Below, one piece after another: positions 1 through 4,924 of a DNA stretch of 7,111 bases. The translations under genes were made by a program, and so were the position numbers. The stretch spans positions 1-7,111 of the forward strand of contig JAQTVL010000229.1 in the NCBI GenBank assembly GCA_028706835.1, given 5' to 3'. Below the pieces are notes generated by a model, which did not search any database, was not told where the DNA came from, and saw only the letters and a list, made by a program, of their open reading frames with translations. Every line of letters begins with the position of its first letter. Positions within the stretch are counted from its first letter, which is position 1. The DNA comes from Phycisphaerae bacterium (lineage in GTDB: Bacteria > Planctomycetota > Phycisphaerae > JAJVII01).

Positions 1-8
1 CAAAGGTC

Positions 9-980
9 ATGGACCCGCTCATGGGCTGGCTGCTCAGAGTGCCCTACGACGTGGCGATCCTGGTCGTCGGGCTGAGCACGTCGATCCTGATGGCTGTGCT
101 CTACAAGCTGGCGACCAACCAGGACCTGCTGCGCCGCTGCAAGGCCGACAAGGTTCGGCTGGGCCAGCTCCGCAAACAGGCCAAGAAGGCCAAGGACAAG
201 AAGGCCGTCCAGAACATCGACATGACGATCGGCGGAATCCAGTTGAAGAAGATGGTGGCCGAGTTCAAGGGCCTGGGCGCCGCGATCATCCCGATCATGT
301 TCGTCGCGAGCTGGGCGTTCGAACGCCTTGACTTCAAGCCGCCGCAGGTGGGCGAGGACCTGACCCTCAAGGCGACCTTCGCCATCGAAACCAAGGGCGA
401 GCCGGCCTGGGTGGTCGTGCAGCCCCAGGGCAAGATCGAGCCGCTGACCCCGACCATGCAGCCGATCGTCGAGGACCCGAACATCGACCCGTACAACGGC
501 CAGAAGATCGAGGCCGGGCAGAACGGCATGGTCGAATGGAAGTTCCGCGTCAAGGAGCCGTGCGACAACCTGACCGCCCGCATCTGCTACCGGGGCAAGG
601 CGACGGTCCACAACCTGAAGGTCGGCGGGCCGCACTACGGCGACAGCATTGTCGTCTACGGCGCGGACAATCCCGGGCCGTGGATGAACTGCTCAACCAT
701 GGCGATGATGACGCAGCCGCGGCTGCTGGAGCACGTGCCGGGGATGACCTGGGCCTGGAAGAAGTGGCAGTGGATCGCGAACATCCCGCAGCATACGGAG
801 CCCAGCGAAGGCTGGCAGGCGCCGTGGCGGGCCGGGTGCTGGAAGATGGCGTGGCACTACGTCTTGATGACGCTTTGGGGCATCTCGCGGATCGCCTGGC
901 TGCCGCCGTGGATCATGGCCTACATCATCATCTGCGCCCCGAGCATGTTCCTGGTCCGCTGGCTGATCCGGGCGTATTGA
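9..980 (+). CDS. EMC3/TMCO1-like (DUF106) integral membrane protein with an extra soluble domain
   Basis: The 323-residue protein has a hydrophobic segment at about 13-33 (many V, I, L, ending in LYKLAT). A long Lys/Arg-rich helix follows at about 38-85 and looks like a coiled-coil hairpin. A second membrane segment lies at about 88-105 and one or two Trp-rich ones at about 279-319. Membrane helix, basic coiled coil, membrane helix and C-terminal membrane helix is the plan of DUF106 (archaeal homologues, eukaryotic EMC3 and TMCO1), a branch of the Oxa1/YidC insertase superfamily that helps insert membrane proteins. Membrane insertion is therefore the suggested role, by family analogy only. 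Residues about 112-220 form a probably beta-rich soluble domain between the second and third segments that is much larger than the loop I expect in the family. The start is uncertain: ATG codons occur at 9 and 21, AAAGG at 2-6 is too close to the first, and the frame stays open to the window edge. It converges with the phosphoesterase gene. Confidence 0.62.
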   Translation: MDPLMGWLLRVPYDVAILVVGLSTSILMAVLYKLATNQDLLRRCKADKVRLGQLRKQAKKAKDKKAVQNIDMTIGGIQLKKMVAEFKGLGAAIIPIMFVASWAFERLDFKPPQVGEDLTLKATFAIETKGEPAWVVVQPQGKIEPLTPTMQPIVEDPNIDPYNGQKIEAGQNGMVEWKFRVKEPCDNLTARICYRGKATVHNLKVGGPHYGDSIVVYGADNPGPWMNCSTMAMMTQPRLLEHVPGMTWAWKKWQWIANIPQHTEPSEGWQAPWRAGCWKMAWHYVLMTLWGISRIAWLPPWIMAYIIICAPSMFLVRWLIRAY

Positions 981-1040
981 TTGCGAAGTTCCGCTTAACT
1001 ACCGGCGTGGCCGCGTCTTCCGGCGGTGCGGTGCGAGAAA

Positions 1041-1086
1041 CGTCACCGCGGTGGGTATGCTCCGAACGGGCACGCCCGTGGTGACG
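1041..1086 (+). terminator. Candidate hairpin terminator of the EMC3-like gene
   Basis: CGTCACCGCGG (1041-1051) pairs with CCGTGGTGACG (1076-1086). This gives an 11-bp stem in which the only non-Watson-Crick position is G1048-T1079, a G.U pair in + strand RNA but C.A on the other strand. The strand bias fits the + strand gene ending 61 nt upstream. The loop is long (24 nt) and no clean T-run follows, only the AT-rich stretch AAGTTATTATTT at 1091-1102, so this is weak as a classical intrinsic terminator. A competing 10-bp palindrome, CACCGCGGTG (1044-1053), overlaps the left arm. Confidence 0.4.
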
Positions 1087-1131
1087 CCGTAAGTTATTAT
1101 TTCATAAGTAGTTCTGGAGTACTTCAAATCC

Positions 1132-1191
1132 GGGTGGGGATGAAATCTTCCGGCTAAAGTTGGATTTCAAGAGAGGGGGGTGGGGATGAAA
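1132..1191. repeat. 14-bp direct repeat pair GGGTGGGGATGAAA
   Basis: An identical 14-mer occurs at 1132-1145 and 1178-1191, 46 bp apart from start to start. The second copy sits inside the loop of the inverted repeat at 1158-1212. Two copies alone do not make an array. Their association with the inverted repeat suggests one composite non-coding element. Confidence 0.75.
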
Positions 1192-1212
1192 ACCAACTTC
1201 TGAAATCCAACT
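1158..1212. repeat. 12-bp perfect inverted repeat, possible terminator or small repeat element
   Basis: AGTTGGATTTCA (1158-1169) is exactly complementary to TGAAATCCAACT (1201-1212), with a 31-nt loop. The left arm has a second partner: AAGTTGG (1157-1163) can pair with CCAACTT (1193-1199). A related copy, CTTCAAATCC (1122-1131), matches the inverse of 1162-1171 with one mismatch. On the - strand the hairpin follows the phosphoesterase stop by about 50 nt and is followed by only three T residues. It could act as a weak terminator for that gene, or it could be a dispersed genomic repeat. Confidence 0.6.
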
Positions 1213-1264
1213 CACGCCCCATGTCGCGAGGAACGGCGATTCGCTAAGTTTCCAAGGTCTGTCC

Positions 1265-2833
1265 CTAATCGTCGTCAGCCGGGCGGCTTGTCGGCGGCGG
1301 GCCGACGCGGAACGGGCCGCTGTTGATCACGCCCTTCTCCTTGCCTGATTCGTAGTGGCACTCGTAGGAAATCCCCGGCGAAAGGGCGCGGTTCCCGCCG
1401 ACCTTCACCGGCCCGTTCGCGGTCAGCGTCACCGTGGCCTGCACCGTCTGGTTGGCGTTGCAGCGAACGGTCAGCGGCTCGATCGCGTAGATGCTGTCGG
1501 CGTTCGGGAAGAGTTTCAGCGTGAGCGGCTCGGCCCCGGCGGTCACCGGGAACGAGAACCTCATCGGCACGCCCGGCTCGGGAAGCTTCGGCAGGTAGAT
1601 GGCATCGAGGCTGGCGGCCGCGGACCCGCGGACGCGATCGAAGGTGCGCTCGTCGAACGCCGTGGCAAGATACTCGGCGGAGAACCGCCCGGCGGTCTTG
1701 GCGATCGTGAAACGGTCCAGTTCCTCGCCGTCCACCCCGATCGCCCTGCCGGTCAGCGTGCCGCCGTCAACGGTCATCAGGACGAAGTGGTGCTTCTTCT
1801 CGGCAGCGGCGGTGAACGGGCTGGACAGGACCGGGTGCAGCCCGGCCCCGCCGCCGGCGGCCACCATGTGCGTGATCGGGTGGTCGTCGTTCTGGCCGGG
1901 GATGAACATCGGGCGGAACCGCTGGTAGCCGTGGCTGTCGCCGGAGACGACCAGGTCGACCTTGTTTCGGCGCAGGATGGGCAGAACGTCCTCGCGCCCC
2001 CACGCGGAATGCCGCCGGGACGAGTCGTAGCTGGGCACGTGATAGCAAACCACCTTCCATTCCGCCTTGCTGGCCGCGAGGTCCTTGTCCAGCCAGTCGA
2101 GCATCCGCGGGCGATTCGTCGGCCCGGCGCCGTAGTCGAGGGCCGCGACGTGCAGGTTGCCGTAGTCGAACGAGTACCACGGCTCGCCCCCGGGATGGTC
2201 GAACAATCGCTTGTAGGCCGGCCCGTGGCCCTCGTGGTTGCCGAAGACGGTCCAGATCGGCACGTTGTTCAGCACGCCGTGCAGCGGCCCGAAGAACTCG
2301 CGGGGGTACTGCCGGTAGTCGCCGTTGCCGGTGAGATCGCCGCTGTGGAGGATGAAGGCCGGGTTCGCCGCCCCGATCGCCAGGCCAAGCCTGGTATGGA
2401 CCTCCACGCCGGTCCGGGAATCGCCATACACGACGAAGGTGAACGGCTCGGGCTTATCCGGCGATGTGCGGAACGAGCCGCCCGCCGACGCGCCAGGCGC
2501 GGCCACGCGATACGAGTAGTGCGTGCCGGGCCTCAGGCCGGTCAGTCGCGCCTCGTAGAGGTAGTCCACCAGCGTCGGCTGAGAGGTCGGAATCTGCCGG
2601 CAGGCAACCTTGGCCGGCTGCTGGTCGAGCTGGCTGCCCAGCCCGAACCGGAGGGTGCATTGGCTTAGCGTGGACGTCGCCCAGAGGATCGTGATCTCGG
2701 TCTGCGACGGATTCTGGAGGTACGGCTCGATCACGAAGGTCGGCCGGCCGCAACCGGCGCAGAGGGCCGCCACCAGGCAGCAACCGCCCAGTGCGGGCAG
2801 AACTCCACTGACGCCACGGGTGAGTCGCTTCAC
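1265..2833 (-). CDS. Purple-acid-phosphatase-like metallophosphoesterase, probable lipoprotein
   Basis: Starting at GTG 2833 the protein has 522 residues. A basic N-terminus (VKRLTRG) and a hydrophobic stretch end in LCAGC, with the probable lipidated Cys at 28; the Cys at -3 is not ideal for a lipobox. Residues about 33-125 resemble the fibronectin-like N-terminal domain of purple acid phosphatases (RPGTHYSYRV near 101-110). Residues about 130-365 are a calcineurin-type metallophosphoesterase domain, with GDSR at 137-140, GDLTGNGD at 165-172, GNHE at 198-201, the metal-site His in YHVP at 265, and GDSH at 298-301. The family hydrolyses phosphoesters with a two-metal centre. The last motif is normally GHxH, and here its first His is Asp. 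The PAP GDxxY tyrosine is also absent (GDLTG). Activity and substrate are therefore uncertain. Residues about 385-522 are an unassigned, probably beta-rich tail ending in DDD. It would act outside the cytoplasmic membrane. Confidence 0.85.
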   Translation of the reverse strand: MKRLTRGVSGVLPALGGCCLVAALCAGCGRPTFVIEPYLQNPSQTEITILWATSTLSQCTLRFGLGSQLDQQPAKVACRQIPTSQPTLVDYLYEARLTGLRPGTHYSYRVAAPGASAGGSFRTSPDKPEPFTFVVYGDSRTGVEVHTRLGLAIGAANPAFILHSGDLTGNGDYRQYPREFFGPLHGVLNNVPIWTVFGNHEGHGPAYKRLFDHPGGEPWYSFDYGNLHVAALDYGAGPTNRPRMLDWLDKDLAASKAEWKVVCYHVPSYDSSRRHSAWGREDVLPILRRNKVDLVVSGDSHGYQRFRPMFIPGQNDDHPITHMVAAGGGAGLHPVLSSPFTAAAEKKHHFVLMTVDGGTLTGRAIGVDGEELDRFTIAKTAGRFSAEYLATAFDERTFDRVRGSAAASLDAIYLPKLPEPGVPMRFSFPVTAGAEPLTLKLFPNADSIYAIEPLTVRCNANQTVQATVTLTANGPVKVGGNRALSPGISYECHYESGKEKGVINSGPFRVGPPPTSRPADDD

Positions 2834-2839
2834 GGGTCG

Positions 2840-2845
2840 CTCCTT
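2840..2845 (-). promoter_or_regulatory. Shine-Dalgarno AAGGAG that fixes a GTG start
   Basis: On the - strand AAGGAG (2845 to 2840) lies exactly 6 nt before GTG at 2833-2831. The longer frame could begin at ATG 2881, but that codon lies inside the stem of the hairpin at 2869-2927. The GTG start also places the signal sequence directly at the N-terminus (VKRLTRG...), as expected for an exported protein. Confidence 0.8.
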
Positions 2846-2862
2846 CGGATGGAAATCGACGG

Positions 2863-2927
2863 ACAAAAAACCGCCGACCATCGCGAGGTTCCCCTCGGCC
2901 GGGAACGAATCGCGACGATCGGCGGTT
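2863..2927 (-). terminator. Intrinsic terminator of the FG-GAP gene, with nested stem
   Basis: The outer arms at 2869-2886 and 2910-2927 form an 18-bp stem. An inner 6-bp stem (GTTCCC 2888-2893 with GGGAAC 2901-2906) caps it with a 7-nt loop. Both imperfect pairs (2878/2918 and 2880/2916) are C.A mismatches on the + strand but G.U wobbles in - strand RNA, so the structure is continuous only in that transcript. On the - strand the stem runs into six T residues (2870 to 2865). It begins 26 nt after the TAA of the FG-GAP gene. It ends about 20 nt before the ribosome binding site of the next gene, so it may also act as an attenuator. Confidence 0.85.
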
Positions 2928-2953
2928 CGGTGTGACGAGTCAGTTTCGCACGA

Positions 2954-4852
2954 TTACTTCTTCGGCTCGATGACGAGCCGGACAGCCTCGCTGACCACCT
3001 TGACGTCCTTCTGCTCGGTCTTGCCGCCGGGCATTTGCCACTGGATGGTGCGATTGCCGCCGCTCCGCAGCCCCCAGAACGCGTTGGAGGAACCGGCCGT
3101 CACCGCCCATGCGCCCAGGCAGCGCTTATCGTGGAAAGCCGTCACGGTCATCGGCCCGACGACTGGGCCGTTGCCAGCCAGGCAGGCGGTGATGCTCAGG
3201 GCGTTCTCGTCCTCATACACCTTGCGATAGAACGTATGCACGTCGCCGTTCTTCAGGACGATCACCATGTCCTGTGCGCCGTCGCCGTTGAAGTCCGCAA
3301 CGCAGCCGCCCGCCTGGCCCTCCTCCGCCGCCGGCAGCAGGCCCTTTTCCTGAAGGTCCAGGTCGTGTGCATGGCCGGTGCTGCGCCAGCCGCGGTTGAA
3401 GAACAGCAGCGGGGTCTGGGCCGAATAGGCGATGAAGAGGTCCTGCCGGCCATCGTTGTTCACGTCGCAGGTCATCGTGTCGATTCCGCCCGGCTTGGAG
3501 ATGTAGGCGATCTCGCCGGAAGTGCCGCGGAGGTCCTCGAAATTCAGCTTGCCGTTGTTCTGCCACAAACGCGTGCCGTCCTCCGCCACGCAGAATATGT
3601 CCAGCAGGCCGTCCCCGTCGAAGTCGCCCAGGCAGGCCTTCGATCGGCCTTCGCCGAGGCAAACGTTCGTCCGGACGCCCTTGTCGAACTCGCCGACCGC
3701 CTTGCCCTTGTAGAACACGCTGTACATGCTGAACAACTGGAGCACGTCGGCCAGGCCATCGCCGTCAAGATCGGCCGCCAGGCACTGCCCCGCCGTCGGG
3801 CTGGTGTCCTTCTGGGTCGTCGGGGCGGCCAAGCCCAGCGCCGTGCCGGTCATCTTGCCGTCGCCCGCTTGGACGAGCACGACGGCCGCGCTCGGCGTGC
3901 CCGCGAGCAGCGCCGGAACGCCGTCCTTGCCGCCGTCGATGACCGTCAGGCTGACCACGCCGGCCTTGAGCGCGTCGCCCGTGTCGATCGGCTTGGCGGT
4001 GAAGGTGCCGTCCGCCTGCTGGAGGTGCAGCGACAACGCCTTGCCGTCCCAACTGGCCAGGTCGTTCTTGCCGTTGCGGTCGAAGTCGCCCCAGACGGCG
4101 ACGGCGGACTTGCTGGTCAGCTTCACCTTGGCGGTGACGTCGACCAAGGCCTCCGCCTTGGCGTTGTGGACGAACAGCTTGTCGCCGGCGTCGGAGCCGA
4201 CAAACAGCCCCTGCGCCGCCGCGCCCAAGTCCACCGGCATGGCGTAGCTCACCTTGCCCGGGACATTGCCGCACTTGCCGTTCTTATCCCACGTCGCCTC
4301 GGCGGTGCTCGGGATCGCCGGCGACTTGTCCGTCAGGACGTAGTCGACCGCCTTGTCGAGCATGTCGGTGGAGCCGGCCCAGGTGGCTTCCATCGCCGTG
4401 TCGATATCGCTCATCTCGAAGTTCTGCGATCCCTTCGCGCGAAACAGCGACAGCCAGCGTCCGGCGATGTGCAGGAACCCGTCGGGCATCTGCCGCCCGC
4501 CGCCTTCGGCGCACTCCTCGTGGAACTCGCCGGCGAACACCAGCGCGAACGCCTTCGGGTTGTCCGCGATCACCTTGGCCACCGCCTCGGACTTCGCCTT
4601 GTGCGGCGCAGCCGTCAGGTCCAGCAGCAGTTTGCCCGTCGGGGCCTTCTCCTTCGGCTTATACGCGCTTTCGATGTTCAGCTCGACAATGCCCGCTTTG
4701 GCCGTCGGCTTGATCGTGACCTTCAAGATCGTGTCCGCCTGCTGCGCCAGGTGGATCGGCGTGAAGTTCGGATTGATCAGCCCGTACGAGGTCGACCCGC
4801 CGCCCAGGATCACCGCCACCGCCGCCACCATGAACCACGTCGAACGCCGCAT
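2954..4852 (-). CDS. Secreted FG-GAP/VCBS repeat beta-propeller protein
   Basis: The 632-residue protein begins MRRSTWFMVAAVAV, a typical Sec signal peptide with likely cleavage after SYG at 24. Residues about 25-200 form a domain I do not recognise, with one Cys (114). Residues about 205-560 carry calcium-binding-loop repeats of the DxDGDGxxD type: GDFDRNGKNDL (255), ADLDGDGLADV (360), GDFDGDGLLDI (409), CDVNNDGRQDL (462) and ADFNGDGAQDM (519). Degenerate blades seem to start near 205 and 305, giving about seven blades spaced 49-57 residues apart, as in integrin-type propellers. The tail (SGGNRTIQWQMPGGKTEQ, 597-614) resembles the end of ASPIC/UnbV domains. Such proteins usually act in binding, adhesion or as scaffolds outside the cell; no enzymatic motif is visible. 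It lies 72 bp downstream of the aldolase-sialidase gene and may share its transcript. A strong terminator follows. Confidence 0.85.
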   Translation of the reverse strand: MRRSTWFMVAAVAVILGGGSTSYGLINPNFTPIHLAQQADTILKVTIKPTAKAGIVELNIESAYKPKEKAPTGKLLLDLTAAPHKAKSEAVAKVIADNPKAFALVFAGEFHEECAEGGGRQMPDGFLHIAGRWLSLFRAKGSQNFEMSDIDTAMEATWAGSTDMLDKAVDYVLTDKSPAIPSTAEATWDKNGKCGNVPGKVSYAMPVDLGAAAQGLFVGSDAGDKLFVHNAKAEALVDVTAKVKLTSKSAVAVWGDFDRNGKNDLASWDGKALSLHLQQADGTFTAKPIDTGDALKAGVVSLTVIDGGKDGVPALLAGTPSAAVVLVQAGDGKMTGTALGLAAPTTQKDTSPTAGQCLAADLDGDGLADVLQLFSMYSVFYKGKAVGEFDKGVRTNVCLGEGRSKACLGDFDGDGLLDIFCVAEDGTRLWQNNGKLNFEDLRGTSGEIAYISKPGGIDTMTCDVNNDGRQDLFIAYSAQTPLLFFNRGWRSTGHAHDLDLQEKGLLPAAEEGQAGGCVADFNGDGAQDMVIVLKNGDVHTFYRKVYEDENALSITACLAGNGPVVGPMTVTAFHDKRCLGAWAVTAGSSNAFWGLRSGGNRTIQWQMPGGKTEQKDVKVVSEAVRLVIEPKK

Positions 4853-4858
4853 TGAATG

Positions 4859-4864
4859 CTCCTG
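4859..4864 (-). promoter_or_regulatory. Shine-Dalgarno CAGGAG of the FG-GAP gene
   Basis: CAGGAG on the - strand ends 6 nt before ATG at 4852-4850. This supports that start codon and agrees with the signal peptide beginning there. Confidence 0.75.
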
Positions 4865-4905
4865 AAAAAGACCTCGGTTGCCCTTCGCTACTACTCTACT
4901 ACGAA

Positions 4906-4923
4906 CCCGCCCGACCGGGCGAG
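4906..4923 (-). terminator. Short GC hairpin after the aldolase-sialidase gene, no T-run
   Basis: In - strand RNA CUCGCCC (4923-4917) pairs with GGGCGGG (4912-4906) around the 4-nt loop GGTC, with one G.U pair (4907/4922). It starts 1 nt after the TAA at 4925-4927. No U-tract follows, so it more likely protects an RNA 3' end or slows polymerase than terminates fully. This leaves co-transcription with the downstream gene possible. Confidence 0.35.
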
Positions 4924-4924
4924 G

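Larger units (their letters stand above)
981..1264. other. Convergent intergenic region, non-coding and repeat-rich
   Basis: This 284 bp gap separates the 3' ends of the + strand membrane-protein gene and the - strand phosphoesterase gene. I see no credible coding frame in it. Its left part (to about 1090) is GC-rich and holds a large hairpin. The part from about 1091 to 1212 is clearly more AT-rich than the flanking genes and holds a 14-bp direct repeat and a 12-bp inverted repeat. Positions 1213-1264 show nothing recognisable. Confidence 0.7.

Noticed and set aside
536..1084. A + strand frame overlapping the end of the EMC3-like gene
   Set aside because: It is an alternative frame of a gene with clear membrane segments. 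Its own translation is Arg/Ala/Gly-rich without hydrophobic pattern or motif.
1132..1191. A possible CRISPR-like array
   Set aside because: There are only two copies of a 14-bp repeat, no regular series of spacers and no cas genes nearby.
1355..2668. A 437-codon open frame on the + strand opposite the phosphoesterase gene
   Set aside because: It is antisense to a gene with recognisable catalytic motifs. Its composition is low-complexity Arg/Ala/Gly/Val and it matches no motif.
3035..4855. A 606-codon open frame on the + strand opposite the FG-GAP gene
   Set aside because: It is fully antisense to a gene with a signal peptide, ribosome binding site and clear repeats. Its translation is rich in Arg, Ala and Val with no domain, as expected when GC-rich coding DNA is read backwards.
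4888..4902. CTACTACTCTACTAC motif between the aldolase-sialidase and FG-GAP genes
   Set aside because: It is a short simple-sequence stretch. The - strand TAGAGT within it matches a -10 box at four of six positions with no -35, which is not enough to call a promoter.
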